Source: Gammaproteobacteria bacterium (GTDB lineage: Bacteria > Pseudomonadota > Gammaproteobacteria > Pseudomonadales > Azotimanducaceae). From it: a DNA stretch of 64,000 nt. This document shows, piece after piece, positions 29,363-40,253 of this stretch (within the stretch, counting starts at the first letter, position 1; the number at the start of each line of letters is the position of its first letter). Position numbers and translations under genes: made by a program. Where the stretch lies: contig PAPD01000013.1 of assembly GCA_002708765.1 (NCBI GenBank), positions 189,142-253,141 on the forward strand. The letters are read 5' to 3'. A model generated the notes under the pieces. That model was not told the DNA's origin, did no database searches, and worked only from the letters and a program-made list of their open reading frames with translations.

Positions 29363-29863
29363 ATGAATAAAAACGAACAAGAAACAAGAACAAGCAAATC
29401 TCAACGAAAAAGAGATATGTCCGAGCTTTTGTCTCTAGTTAGAGAACTAGAATTATTGCCAATGAAACAGCTTGATAGAACAGTTAACCAAGAACTGAAG
29501 GAGAAACTTATCGAGTTAAAAAAAATAACAAAAGGCAATGCAAAAAAAAGACAACGACAACACATCGTTAAAATTCTCTCCAAAAGTGACCTTTCAACTT
29601 TATTAAAAAAACTAAGTGAAATTAAAAACGGAACTGCCGAATTTGTCTCTAAATTCCACAAACTAGAAAAACTCCGAGAAGAGCTATTGAAAATGGGCGA
29701 CGATGGAATCGGTTCTGTCTTTGAAAAATTTCCCAACATTGACAGAAAGCAACTTCGGCAACTTCTAACCCAGGCTAGAGCCGAAGCCAAGAAGGGAGTT
29801 GAAAAGACCTATTACAGAAAATTATTCCAATTCCTCCGTGAGACTGAAGAGGTATCTCGCTGA
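29363..29863 (+). CDS. darP: Ribosome-associated protein DarP (YjgA, DUF615)
   Basis: A 166-residue, highly charged, helical protein of the DUF615 family. Typical features are the N-terminal KSQRKRDMSELLSLVRELELL, the QRQHIVKILSKSDL segment and the C-terminal RQLLTQARAEAKKG. In E. coli the protein associates with the pre-50S particle and helps late large-subunit assembly. It is convergent with yhdP, 22 bases away; in Pseudomonas tldD or pmbA lies nearby, but neither is present here. Confidence 0.9.
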   Translation: MNKNEQETRTSKSQRKRDMSELLSLVRELELLPMKQLDRTVNQELKEKLIELKKITKGNAKKRQRQHIVKILSKSDLSTLLKKLSEIKNGTAEFVSKFHKLEKLREELLKMGDDGIGSVFEKFPNIDRKQLRQLLTQARAEAKKGVEKTYYRKLFQFLRETEEVSR

Positions 29864-29885
29864 TTTTTCTTTATAAGTTCTATCA

Positions 29886-32800
29886 CTATGGGGGGGTATT
29901 TTGATTTCCAGTTCGACGAACATCATCATTAAATATTGAGACAAATTCAAAATCAGGATCTTCAATAGGGCCTGTAATTTTATATTTAGCGCTGCTAAAC
30001 TGATCGAATCGATCTTCTAAAAAAAGTTTCTGAGTTGCCAACACTCCCGCCATCGAGATTGGCCCTCCAATAACCAAGCCAGCCCATGGAAACGTATTTC
30101 CAACTGGCAAAGTAACTATTAAATCGCTATCTATAATTTCGTTCTTCCAATCGACAAACCCACCGAACTTGAACTTTCCCTCTGCTCCGCGCACGACAAG
30201 AGGATCCCGGATAACTAATTTATTTTCTTCTATAGTTATCGCTCCCTCTATATCTCTAAAATCGAAACCTTCTTGGTTGGAATCAGATTCGCCTCGACCG
30301 ATAAACTTCCTGAGGAGTGATGGCACATGAAATGACCCCAGGAAACTTAAAAATGGTTGATCTTGCTCCTGAATAAATCGGCCAGAACCTGAATTGAATA
30401 CTATTCCCCCTTCGACTCGTTCGGGCTCCAAATCAAAAGGTAGCCCCTTCCAATAAAAATCTGCTGTTGCATCAAGCTGCCCTCGCTCTACAACTGAAAT
30501 GAAGTCAAAAGTTTCCTTGAGATCGGTAATATCACCTATTTTAAAACGACCCCTAAAATTTGTCTCATACTCCTCATCCTTAATCTGCCAACTTAGGGTG
30601 GATTCAAGAATCTGGATTGATCTCAACCTAGCTCTCAGGTTATTTAACTGGGTAATCGAAGGATCTTGACGATATTCAAAGAAAACATCCCTCAATTCGA
30701 CGTTACCAATAACCATGAGGTCGCCCGCCAAATTATAGTTAGATATCGGTCCAATATCCTTAGAGCCAAAAAAAGAATCTTGGCTGTTACTGGGATCGAT
30801 AATTAATCTTTCCAAAAAAATATCCAAAGGATTTGAATTATCTTCCCAGATTCTAACTTGACCCTTGAGTCTTTGGTTTTCAAAATCTCCCGACCACAAA
30901 ACGTCTTCTTTATAAATTTCTAAGTTGGTACGCGGGAAGCTATTACCAATTGCAATAAATTGATCTGCAGAAATTTTAAAGCTACCAAAATTATCTCCGA
31001 ATCCTAAATTTTTAATGCCATTTTCGGTTTTGGACATCTTTGTAGCGAACGAAACCCACTCATCAACATTAAAATAGGAAAGCCGCCCAGCTATCTCAAG
31101 AGGTAGATGCGAGAGAAGCTTGCCCGGATCTTGGCCAAGGAAAACTTGACCACCAACAACGGTATTATTCTCGAATTCTAAATTCGCGTGAACCCGTTTT
31201 CCAAACCCAGTCTGGAGAATATAACCCGAATTTGTAAAGGTTTGCTGATATGAAAATGGAACCTCGAAATCTGCATTTTTCTTATCCAACGGGTGAGGTA
31301 ATGATGACCGGAATCCTCTTAGGTCCGAAAAAATTTTTAGCTGTACGTCTTCATTCTCACCGCTCAAAAAAGGAACTCTCAAATTCAGGTCATAGTTAAA
31401 TGTTCCTAATGCGCCATATAAAAGAGGCTGCTCGCTCCACTTATACAGATCCACAGCATTGATTGTTCCCTCCGCTTGAAATAAAACAAAACGAGAATCT
31501 TGATAATTGACAGTGCGGGCAGAACCACTTATTGGTTCACCGAGAAACTTAGCTTCAAGGTTTTTCATAGAAAAACCGATTTCGTCATTGTAAATCAGTA
31601 CTCCTTTCAAATCAGAGAAGCTCACGCCAAGATTCTTCATTTGCAACAGATTATCTTTTAAAAAAACCTCTGTGTTTATCTGAACACGAGAGTTGCTATC
31701 AATTAAAGGAAGAACTAAGTCAATCCGGGATTTGATCTCACCAACCCCAATCCAATGTGTTCCAACTTTTTTTGTATAGGAGGACAACGGGGTTTCATTC
31801 AAAAATCGAATCCCGTCTGCAAAAGGACCGACAGATTTAGCGGTGACCAGAATTCTTTCCACCCTGTTAGGCGCCTCCACAGGAATATTAAAAGATAGGT
31901 CTTTAAAGGAAGTTTCATAAGCACGCGCCAAGCCATTTCGCATGTTGACGAAGTAGCTATTAGCATGAAGGATGCCCTCGGCGCTGCGGAGTCGAGGCCA
32001 TTCATTATGAAACTTTAGAGATGTCTCATTGATATCAAGAAACACATCATGAGATTTTCCCACTGAAGACAGTTTCTTACCAAAAGCCCCGTGAACAGTA
32101 ACACCGATTTGATTTCCTTTTCCGTAAACGCTCGCGTTTTTTAACCAACCCCTAAATCCGTCACCGACAGATTGCGGTATATATTTTAAGCTTTCTTCTA
32201 ATTTGGCATTTCTAACTCCTAATGATAAGCCCCAAGTATTTTTCGAGTTATCCGAATTTATATTCAAGCTGACCTTTCCCTGCGCCCTTGTGTCGCCTTC
32301 CAAGAGTTCGAGTAAACCACTGCGGACACTAAGATTTTTATCTTCTATGCTATATGCAATTCTTCCCCTCCCTCCAGAAAAACCCCAGGCGTTGGAGAAA
32401 ACATTCTTAAATTCAATAGAAAACTCTTTATTGTAAAAATCCAAATAACCGTTGTTGGGAGCTAGACTGACAAATCCATTCAAGCCAACAATTTCTGGGA
32501 AGCCTTTAAATGACTTGATGTCTGCATCTACTATATTAGCTACCAGACTTGGCGACGAATAACCTACTCCAGGCAGAAAAAAAATATCTTCGAGACTTCC
32601 ATTTACCTCAATCGAATCTAGAATTTCTAGCAACTTGCCTGAAAAAGGCTTGAATTGGTGGATCAAATCCAAACCTTTTCTTAATTCCTCAAAATCAATT
32701 GATCGCAAAAAAACCGATGCAACTCTAGAACCTTTCCTGTCTCTTGTTAATATCTCTAAATCCTCCAGAGAAAAGTTATCTTTCAATCCCTCGAAATTAA

Positions 32801-33749
32801 GATGCACTAATTTAAATAGTCCATTAGAAAGATCTGACCCGATATAATGGAGCTCACCAGAAATTTGATCGAAGGAACTAAAATTAGACAATAGAAAGCT
32901 TTCTACCCCGAAATCGAAGGAAAAATTAACCCGGCTGCTTTTCCAAACAAACCAAACCTTCGAATCCAATATTCCTGAAATAGGTAATACAGAAATTTCG
33001 GATATTAAATCAGCATAGCCTTCGATTTCGAAATCATTTATATCGGAGTACCCAGAAATGACAGCGGAGGAATCTTCAAAATTTCCTGTATAGAACCCTT
33101 TTAAGGATATAGTTTCTTTTCCGAAATTTTTTCCTTGGTATTTTCTCTCGAACATCACGGGAAAAGAAAAATGACGCTTGTCCTTCTTCTCACTCAAAAA
33201 CCAAGATTCATTAGCACGTGTGCTTATCTTCCAGCTATCCTCTGAACGAATGATTTCGATATTTACGTTATTCATTTCTAGATAGTCCAGGTTATCTAGA
33301 ACCCTAAAGAGATGGCTTTTTTGTCTCTCTCTTTCTTCTCTATCGTAAGTGAAATTCTTTTGGTCGAAATCAACATCTAGATAAGCCTTTAGATCCTCTG
33401 CAACTATCTCAGAAAAGACCACATTTCCTTCTTGTAAAGTTGCGAAAGAACTAATCCGAAGATCTAATTTCTCGACTTTAATCGAAAGCCCAGATTCTGT
33501 TCCAATTTCCAAGTCATCTATCGTTAGCTTTGGATCGTAGCCTTCCCAGCCCGTATGAACGTAACCAATTTTTGCTATCGAAAAACCGTTTTCGAGGAAC
33601 AATTTTTCTAAATTTACTCCTATGGATTCAATCCTTTCGAAATATAATCTAAACACTGAAAGATATAACGCTAAAATGAACACAAAGAAGCACAGAAGTC
33701 CCATAATAAGATTGAAAGGAAAACTGTTAGGAACAAGGCGCGTTAACAT
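29886..33749 (-). CDS. yhdP: AsmA-like lipid-transport protein YhdP
   Basis: A very long (about 1287 residues) protein with one N-terminal membrane segment (roughly residues 13-33) and a large periplasmic part rich in beta-strand repeats, the layout of the YhdP/TamB/AsmA family. These proteins form bridges that carry phospholipid toward the outer membrane. The C-terminal AsmA-like signature includes GEGKFKFGGFVDW-like residues and NTFPWAGLVIGGP. I start it at ATG 33749, which follows AGG at seven bases and sits just past the rng stop; an upstream ATG at 33788 overlaps rng. A C7 tract lies just before the stop codon. Confidence 0.92.
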   Translation of the reverse strand: MLTRLVPNSFPFNLIMGLLCFFVFILALYLSVFRLYFERIESIGVNLEKLFLENGFSIAKIGYVHTGWEGYDPKLTIDDLEIGTESGLSIKVEKLDLRISSFATLQEGNVVFSEIVAEDLKAYLDVDFDQKNFTYDREERERQKSHLFRVLDNLDYLEMNNVNIEIIRSEDSWKISTRANESWFLSEKKDKRHFSFPVMFERKYQGKNFGKETISLKGFYTGNFEDSSAVISGYSDINDFEIEGYADLISEISVLPISGILDSKVWFVWKSSRVNFSFDFGVESFLLSNFSSFDQISGELHYIGSDLSNGLFKLVHLNFEGLKDNFSLEDLEILTRDRKGSRVASVFLRSIDFEELRKGLDLIHQFKPFSGKLLEILDSIEVNGSLEDIFFLPGVGYSSPSLVANIVDADIKSFKGFPEIVGLNGFVSLAPNNGYLDFYNKEFSIEFKNVFSNAWGFSGGRGRIAYSIEDKNLSVRSGLLELLEGDTRAQGKVSLNINSDNSKNTWGLSLGVRNAKLEESLKYIPQSVGDGFRGWLKNASVYGKGNQIGVTVHGAFGKKLSSVGKSHDVFLDINETSLKFHNEWPRLRSAEGILHANSYFVNMRNGLARAYETSFKDLSFNIPVEAPNRVERILVTAKSVGPFADGIRFLNETPLSSYTKKVGTHWIGVGEIKSRIDLVLPLIDSNSRVQINTEVFLKDNLLQMKNLGVSFSDLKGVLIYNDEIGFSMKNLEAKFLGEPISGSARTVNYQDSRFVLFQAEGTINAVDLYKWSEQPLLYGALGTFNYDLNLRVPFLSGENEDVQLKIFSDLRGFRSSLPHPLDKKNADFEVPFSYQQTFTNSGYILQTGFGKRVHANLEFENNTVVGGQVFLGQDPGKLLSHLPLEIAGRLSYFNVDEWVSFATKMSKTENGIKNLGFGDNFGSFKISADQFIAIGNSFPRTNLEIYKEDVLWSGDFENQRLKGQVRIWEDNSNPLDIFLERLIIDPSNSQDSFFGSKDIGPISNYNLAGDLMVIGNVELRDVFFEYRQDPSITQLNNLRARLRSIQILESTLSWQIKDEEYETNFRGRFKIGDITDLKETFDFISVVERGQLDATADFYWKGLPFDLEPERVEGGIVFNSGSGRFIQEQDQPFLSFLGSFHVPSLLRKFIGRGESDSNQEGFDFRDIEGAITIEENKLVIRDPLVVRGAEGKFKFGGFVDWKNEIIDSDLIVTLPVGNTFPWAGLVIGGPISMAGVLATQKLFLEDRFDQFSSAKYKITGPIEDPDFEFVSIFNDDVRRTGNQNTPP

Positions 33750-33753
33750 AATT

Positions 33754-35172
33754 TTACCTGAAGAGCTCCGTAGCGATATGATACTCATGCGGTTTAAAGT
33801 GACTTTGTGCTTTTACCTTAATTACGATATCTAGCGAAGCTGAAAGAGCTGCCGAAAGAGGTCTCAATTCTCCTTCAATAAGATTTGCGACGGACCGCGA
33901 AGTCGAGACCAAGCATATTTTTTCCCTGTATCGTTTTTTCTTATCGAGGATCTCGTCAAAAATTTCGAGGCATATAGATCTAGACGTCTTAATATACCCC
34001 GCCCCACCACAAGCGTCACAGCTCTCTCGGCATATCTCATCCAGACTCCTGCTCTCCCCACGGCGAGACATTTCTATAACACCGAACTCCGAAATTTCCG
34101 AGACCCGTCCTACTTTTTTATCCCTTGATCTAGCTCTCTCAATAGCGTCACGAACCCTTTTTCGGCTCTCGATATCCTCCATGTTTATAAAATCAACCGC
34201 TATTAAGCCTCCAATATTTCGTAATCTCAGTTGTCGCATTATTTCTTCAGCAGCCTGCAGATTTATTTTGCGAACGAAAACCTTACGATCTTCATTTCCA
34301 TTAAAAGATCCCGAGTTGACATCAATGACTGTCATCGCTTCGGTATGGTCGATAACTATTTGTCCTCCACCGCTTAGACCAATTTTTCGAGCGAAGACAG
34401 ATTCGATTTGCCTTTCATAACCTTGAAATCCAATAAATTTGGGTCTAGCTGAAAATTTAAGGCAGTTTTCTAGATTAGGTATAAATTCAGATAGAAACTT
34501 TTTAATTTCTGAGAAAGTTCTTTTATCATTCACCCATACCGATGAGGCACTTTCCCTCAGACATTCTCGGATGATCCGAATAGGCATCGACCTATCCTCA
34601 AACAGGAGCTCTGGAATCTTTGCCTCCTTAATCCGTGAAGAAATTGACACCCAATTTTGCCGCAAACTTTTGGCTTCCTTTTGAATGAGGATTAAGTCAT
34701 TCAGCTTAGCTCCAGTTCGAGCAATAAAATTGTGCTCAAGCTCCTCTATGTTATCGAATTCTTTCCCAAACTGTTTTTGCCCAGGCAGGACATGATACGT
34801 TTCCGATAAAGCGACGAGATCTTTTTGGGGATGATATACGAGGTGCCTTCCTACTATGCTTATATCCTGAGTAACTTTGGCACCCTTTTTCTTAGTAGGC
34901 TCACTAATTATCTGAACAACGATTTGATCCCCAATCCGATTTGAATTCCCAAGAAATGAATCATTTTTGATAAACGCGTTTTTCTCTAGCCCTATATCTA
35001 CAAAGGCTCCTTCAAGCGCAGGTAAAATTCTAGCAATTTTACCAATGTAAATATTTCCAAGCAGACTACCTTTTCCGACTTGCTCTAAAAAAACATCAGT
35101 AAGGGTTCCAGATTCAAAAACAAAAGCTCTAGTTTCCCAAGGAGAAACTCTTATGATAATTTCCTGTGTCAT
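33754..35172 (-). CDS. rng: Ribonuclease G
   Basis: Endoribonuclease of 472 residues that matures the 5' end of 16S rRNA and degrades some mRNAs. The N-terminal S1 domain (GNIYIGKIARILPALEGAFVDIG in parts), the catalytic magnesium-binding TVIDVNSGSF and GLIAVDFINME, and the zinc-link region CDACGGAGY are intact. It lacks the long C-terminal scaffold of RNase E. Located between maf and yhdP as in Pseudomonas. Confidence 0.96.
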   Translation of the reverse strand: MTQEIIIRVSPWETRAFVFESGTLTDVFLEQVGKGSLLGNIYIGKIARILPALEGAFVDIGLEKNAFIKNDSFLGNSNRIGDQIVVQIISEPTKKKGAKVTQDISIVGRHLVYHPQKDLVALSETYHVLPGQKQFGKEFDNIEELEHNFIARTGAKLNDLILIQKEAKSLRQNWVSISSRIKEAKIPELLFEDRSMPIRIIRECLRESASSVWVNDKRTFSEIKKFLSEFIPNLENCLKFSARPKFIGFQGYERQIESVFARKIGLSGGGQIVIDHTEAMTVIDVNSGSFNGNEDRKVFVRKINLQAAEEIMRQLRLRNIGGLIAVDFINMEDIESRKRVRDAIERARSRDKKVGRVSEISEFGVIEMSRRGESRSLDEICRESCDACGGAGYIKTSRSICLEIFDEILDKKKRYREKICLVSTSRSVANLIEGELRPLSAALSASLDIVIKVKAQSHFKPHEYHIATELFR

Positions 35173-35186
35173 TCTTTCTTTTCAGC

Positions 35187-35783
35187 TCAATAATTTTTAT
35201 CAGGTTTCTTTAAAAAAAAAGTAAATCCAAAATCTTCCAAACAGTGGATCGTTTCCCTTATCGGCAAACCCATAACATTACTATAACTACCTACTATCTT
35301 ATCTATAAGCAAACCACCCGCTCCTTGAATACCATATGCTCCTGCCTTATCAAAAGACTCGCCTACTGACCAATACCAATCGATAACTTCTTCCGTGAGA
35401 ACTCCAAAATAAACCTCTGTTACAACAGAAAAACTTTCGATCCTTTCACCAAGCAGAACACTAACGCCAGTGTGAACTTTGTGAGACCGCCCCGAAAGCC
35501 TTCTTAAAAAAGAAAAGCCTTCTCTTTTTGACCGCGGCTTACCAAATATGTTCCCATCTAACTCTACCGCAGTATCGGCCGATAAAATAAGAGAGTTACT
35601 ATCACCTTGAATCGACTCTGCTTTCTTTTGTGACAAACGCCTTACCATGAACTCTACTTTCTCATCAGGGAAAATACATTCGTCCACATCGGGGGGTCTT
35701 ATTTCGAAGGGTATACCCAAATTTTCTAGTAATTCTCTTCTACGAGGAGAACTGCTAGCAAGCACAAGCTTTATTGGTCTCAC
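35187..35783 (-). CDS. maf: Maf-type nucleoside triphosphate pyrophosphatase (dTTP/UTP type)
   Basis: House-cleaning pyrophosphatase acting on dTTP, UTP or modified nucleotides. The Maf hallmark LASSSPRRRELL is at the N-terminus, LILSADTAVELDG and KPRSKREGFSFLRRLSGRSHKV-like segments follow. The start is GTG at 35783, overlapping the mreD stop as GTGA and yielding 198 residues, the normal family size; a longer frame beginning at 35882 lies inside mreD. Confidence 0.94.
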   Translation of the reverse strand: MRPIKLVLASSSPRRRELLENLGIPFEIRPPDVDECIFPDEKVEFMVRRLSQKKAESIQGDSNSLILSADTAVELDGNIFGKPRSKREGFSFLRRLSGRSHKVHTGVSVLLGERIESFSVVTEVYFGVLTEEVIDWYWSVGESFDKAGAYGIQGAGGLLIDKIVGSYSNVMGLPIRETIHCLEDFGFTFFLKKPDKNY

Positions 35784-36262
35784 GCTAATTGCAAACTTCT
35801 TCTTAGGGCCCTCAACAAAAGAAACACTAGAGGCCAAATTAAGGCGCTGGTAAGCAAAGGCATCAGATTCCACATCGTCCAAGTAACGCTATAAAAGAAA
35901 TATTCTACCGAAAATGAAATCATTACATGTAAGAACAAGAAACCGAATACAACAATTGCTTGCTGCACAACTGAAAACATTCTTAACCTTTGGTAAAACT
36001 TTAGTGAAATATAACTTATCAATAGAAAAGACAAAGAATGATGTCCGATTCCACTTCCTAACAGCACATCCATCAAGATTCCGACCCCCCAAGACATCAT
36101 AACTCCAACGCGCTGGGGCAAAGCGATCATCCAATATATAAGCGTCATCAGAACCCACTCGGGTCGCAAAAAACCTATCTCAAGTGGAAAAGTTTTACTC
36201 AAATCAATAACTTCTAGTACCATCGCTATGAAAAGAGTCACCGAGATAGCAAAAAAACTCAT
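35780..36262 (-). CDS. mreD: Rod shape-determining protein MreD
   Basis: A 160-residue inner-membrane protein with five or six hydrophobic segments; the segment RPEWVLMTLIYWMIALPQRVGV (in parts) and GILMDVLLGSGIGHHSL are typical of MreD. It works with MreC in the elongasome. It shares one base with the mreC stop and four with the maf start. Confidence 0.94.
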   Translation of the reverse strand: MSFFAISVTLFIAMVLEVIDLSKTFPLEIGFLRPEWVLMTLIYWMIALPQRVGVMMSWGVGILMDVLLGSGIGHHSLSFLLISYISLKFYQRLRMFSVVQQAIVVFGFLFLHVMISFSVEYFFYSVTWTMWNLMPLLTSALIWPLVFLLLRALRRSLQLA

Positions 36263-37143
36263 TATTCTACTTCCAAGGCTAGAAACTCGGATTTAATACT
36301 GCCCCGAGATAATACTGGCTTCTCGGATTTCGAAAAAACTAACAACACGTATCTAGAACGATCTAATTTCGCTGAAGGCAAAGCAGTAACAGCAGCAAAA
36401 GGTTTCCCTTCTACGTATTCTATTTTCTCTATTAATCCAACTGGATAGCCCGGCAAAAACCTGTCACCCAGGCCTGAAGAAATTAATAGATCTCCAATTT
36501 TAATATCGGCAGTGGCGTTTACGTGCATCAGTTTGAGGGTTCGACTAATGCCCCCTCCCTGCAACATCAATCTCAAATTGTTTCTTGCGACCGAAACTGG
36601 AACAAAACTATTTGTATCAGAAACTAGCATTATTCGACTATATCTATCACTTACTTCGATTATTTGACCTAAAAGACCCTGGGAATCAATAACAGATTGC
36701 TTTTCAAATACTCCGTGTATTCTCCCCTTGTTTATCAAAACACTCTGCTGCATTGGATTAGGGTCAGTTCCGATCACCTCTGCCACAAGAATATCCTCTT
36801 GGATTTTAGCAGCAGAACCCAGCAGCTGGCGTAGTCGATTATTTTCCGCGGCAAGACTAGCCATTTTTTGTATTTCAGCTTCTATAACTAAAACTTTCCC
36901 TTCCAAGAACAAGACTCGCTCCTGGAGATATTCTCGCGAGGCAAAAACATTCTCAGTCATCTGAATAACTTTATGGGGAAGGTTAGCGGTGGCATGTATC
37001 GGATAAAGGATAGATGATATGAGAAATCTGGGTTTGTCTAAAAAATCTGCATGCCTATCAGTGCTTAGCAAAACAAAAGATAACAAAACCAAAACAATTG
37101 TTTTGTTAGAAAGATTTTTATTTTCATAAAAAAGAGATTTGAT
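36262..37143 (-). CDS. mreC: Rod shape-determining protein MreC (apparent AUC start)
   Basis: Bitopic elongasome protein that bridges MreB and the PBP2-RodA synthase. A membrane segment near residues 14-31 is followed by a coiled coil (LEGKVLVIEAEIQKMASLAAENNRLRQLLG in parts) and a beta-domain with DSQGLLGQI and LISSGLGDRFLPGYPVG. The first NTG codon in frame is TTG at 37092, but homology continues upstream: codons from ATC 37143 read IKSLFYENKNLSNKTIVLVL, resembling the start of known MreC proteins, and AGGA lies seven bases before that ATC. No ATG, GTG or TTG exists between the upstream TAG and 37092. Confidence 0.9.
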   Translation of the reverse strand: MKSLFYENKNLSNKTIVLVLLSFVLLSTDRHADFLDKPRFLISSILYPIHATANLPHKVIQMTENVFASREYLQERVLFLEGKVLVIEAEIQKMASLAAENNRLRQLLGSAAKIQEDILVAEVIGTDPNPMQQSVLINKGRIHGVFEKQSVIDSQGLLGQIIEVSDRYSRIMLVSDTNSFVPVSVARNNLRLMLQGGGISRTLKLMHVNATADIKIGDLLISSGLGDRFLPGYPVGLIEKIEYVEGKPFAAVTALPSAKLDRSRYVLLVFSKSEKPVLSRGSIKSEFLALEVE

Positions 37144-37218
37144 ACTACTTTCCTACCTTTTCCAATTTGTGGATCCAAATTCAATATCGGTATTAGAGAT
37201 CTCAAAAAATCTTTTTAA

Positions 37219-38268
<1,050 letters not shown>

Positions 38269-38337
38269 TCATTTTTTAGTTAAAACCATAGATTAGACTG
38301 AGGTAAAACTCCTCCGAAGACTAATCTTAAATTTACG

Positions 38338-38368
38338 AAGCAGTATTATAGTGATATTTAGGCATTAA
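38338..38368 (-). promoter_or_regulatory. Candidate promoter of mreB
   Basis: On the minus strand a perfect -10 TATAAT occupies 38345-38350; the -35 region (around TGTTTT or ATGTTT) is a weak match. Predicted transcription starts near 38338, giving a leader of about 79 bases that contains a two-tier hairpin at 38290-38327. Confidence 0.5.
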
Positions 38369-38518
38369 AACATAAGATTTTGGCTAAAGAAAAATAGAAA
38401 AAAAAGAGAAACTGGCATCAATCTATGAGATCTTTTCGCGAACTGAGCTCAAGATTTGCGTATGTTAAGAAAGCCAATTAGCATTCCCTAGCGCCAACAA
38501 ATAATGGACTAGTAGAAA

Positions 38519-38806
38519 ATGACAGTTAACGAAAAAACAGTAAAGTTTATTGCTGAACTTGCTAACTTCAGAATAGAGAACGAGGACATCCCGGGATTGG
38601 TGACTGGCATGGAAACTATATTGGAAATGGCGGCTTCAATGAATGAAGCCAAGACGAATAATGTGTTACCAATGCTAAACCCTTTGGACGAAACACAAAT
38701 TCTTAGAGAAGACAAAGCTGAAGAGCTAAAGCAAAAAGATAAATTCTCAAGCATAGCTCCAGAAACGTTAGAAGGCCTTTACCTAGTCCCCAAAGTAGTA
38801 GAATAA
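38519..38806 (+). CDS. gatC: Asp/Glu-tRNA amidotransferase subunit GatC
   Basis: A 95-residue scaffold subunit that wraps around GatA. The family pattern [12 protein letters not shown] near the start and [15 protein letters not shown] in the middle are visible. GatCAB converts misacylated Glu-tRNA(Gln) and Asp-tRNA(Asn) to the amides. It starts the gatCAB operon, divergent from mreB, and ends one base before gatA. Confidence 0.95.
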   Translation: MTVNEKTVKFIAELANFRIENEDIPGLVTGMETILEMAASMNEAKTNNVLPMLNPLDETQILREDKAEELKQKDKFSSIAPETLEGLYLVPKVVE

Positions 38807-38807
38807 A

Positions 38808-40253
38808 ATGCTAGATCAAACCCTAACAGAACAATTGACGAGCTTAAAAAATGGAGATTACTCCTCTTACGAACTAACTGATGCTTATATTAAGAATATT
38901 GAAAAACATCGAGATCTTAACTGTTATATTTCATTAAACGAAAAAGCTCTCGAAGAAGCAAAAAGAGCAGACCTGCTAAGATCAAAAAAAGAAATGAAGC
39001 CATTGCTTGGTATTCCAATCGCTCACAAGGATATTTTTTGTGAAAATGAAGTTAAAACCACTGCGGGCTCCAAAATGTTGGAAAACTTTCTTTCGCCTTA
39101 TGATGCAACAGTAGTATCAAAATTAAGAGAAGCTGGAGCTGTGTCAATTGGAAAAACTAACATGGATGAATTCGCCATGGGATCGTCAAACGAAACCAGC
39201 TTTTTCGGTCCAGTAAAAAATCCTTGGGACGAATCAAGAGTTCCCGGGGGATCATCAGGTGGTTCCGCCGCTGCTGTATCGGCTAGATTGTGCAGCGCCG
39301 CGACTGGGACAGATACAGGCGGAAGTATTAGACAGCCAGCTTCGTTCTGCGGAATCACTGGCCTAAAACCGACTTACGGTAGAGTGTCAAGATGGGGGAT
39401 GATAGCCTACGCATCCAGCCTAGACCAGGCAGGCCCTATGGCGATCTCCGCGGAAGACTGCGCCATTATCCTAAGAGAAATGTCAGGTTATGATGAGAAA
39501 GATTCAACTTCTTCAAAACTGCAAGTTGCCGACTATACATCTCTTATCTCAAAACCTATCGATCGAGTAAAAATAGGAATCTTCAGACCTTTAATGGAAG
39601 ATTTAGACACAAGAGTTGGTAAATTACTCGAAGAAACTATAAGGGAACTAGAAAAGAATGGGGTCTCTTTTGTGGAGATCGAACTTCCAAATTTTGGCTT
39701 TGCCATCCCCGCATACTACGTAATCGCACCCGCCGAATGCTCAGCCAACTTAAGCAGATATGATGGTGTAAGATTTGGATACAGATGCGATAATCCAATT
39801 GACCTCAAAGATCTTTACCAGCGATCCAGAACAGAAGGCCTAGGCCGTGAAGTAAAAAATAGAATTATGGCTGGAACCTTTGCGCTGACTGCAGGTTATT
39901 ACGATGCCTACTACAATAAAGCGCAGCAAGTTCGAAGACTAATAAAGAACGATTTCGTTGAAGCTTTTAAAAAAGTAGACGCGATTATCGCTCCAACAAC
40001 TCCTTCCGCTGCGTTCCGTTTAGGAGAGAAATCTAATCGACAAAAAGAAATGTACTTACAAGACATCTACACGACTTCAGCAAATTTAGCCGGACTACCT
40101 GCGCTATCTATGCCCGCAGGATTTCTCAATAATTTGCCGATAGGAGCGCAGCTAATAGGCAATTATTTTGATGAGAGGTTAATTCTTTCAATAGCTCATC
40201 TCTATCAGACACAAACTGACTGGCATTTAACTCGTCCCGGTAAAAAAGAATGA
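38808..40253 (+). CDS. gatA: Asp/Glu-tRNA amidotransferase subunit GatA
   Basis: A 481-residue glutaminase of the amidase-signature family that releases ammonia for GatB. The Ser-cis-Ser-Lys triad is visible as HKD (Lys), [12 protein letters not shown] and [14 protein letters not shown]. Its stop overlaps gatB as ATGA. Presence of GatCAB indicates that at least one of the direct GlnRS/AsnRS routes may be absent or supplemented. Confidence 0.98.
   Translation: MLDQTLTEQLTSLKNGDYSSYELTDAYIKNIEKHRDLNCYISLNEKALEEAKRADLLRSKKEMKPLLGIPIAHKDIFCENEVKTTAGSKMLENFLSPYDATVVSKLREAGAVSIGKTNMDEFAMGSSNETSFFGPVKNPWDESRVPGGSSGGSAAAVSARLCSAATGTDTGGSIRQPASFCGITGLKPTYGRVSRWGMIAYASSLDQAGPMAISAEDCAIILREMSGYDEKDSTSSKLQVADYTSLISKPIDRVKIGIFRPLMEDLDTRVGKLLEETIRELEKNGVSFVEIELPNFGFAIPAYYVIAPAECSANLSRYDGVRFGYRCDNPIDLKDLYQRSRTEGLGREVKNRIMAGTFALTAGYYDAYYNKAQQVRRLIKNDFVEAFKKVDAIIAPTTPSAAFRLGEKSNRQKEMYLQDIYTTSANLAGLPALSMPAGFLNNLPIGAQLIGNYFDERLILSIAHLYQTQTDWHLTRPGKKE

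Noticed and set aside
29886..29896. Seven-base G/C run just before the yhdP stop codon as a phase-variation tract
   Set aside because: Slippage would change only the last few residues, so a regulatory role is improbable; the run is short.
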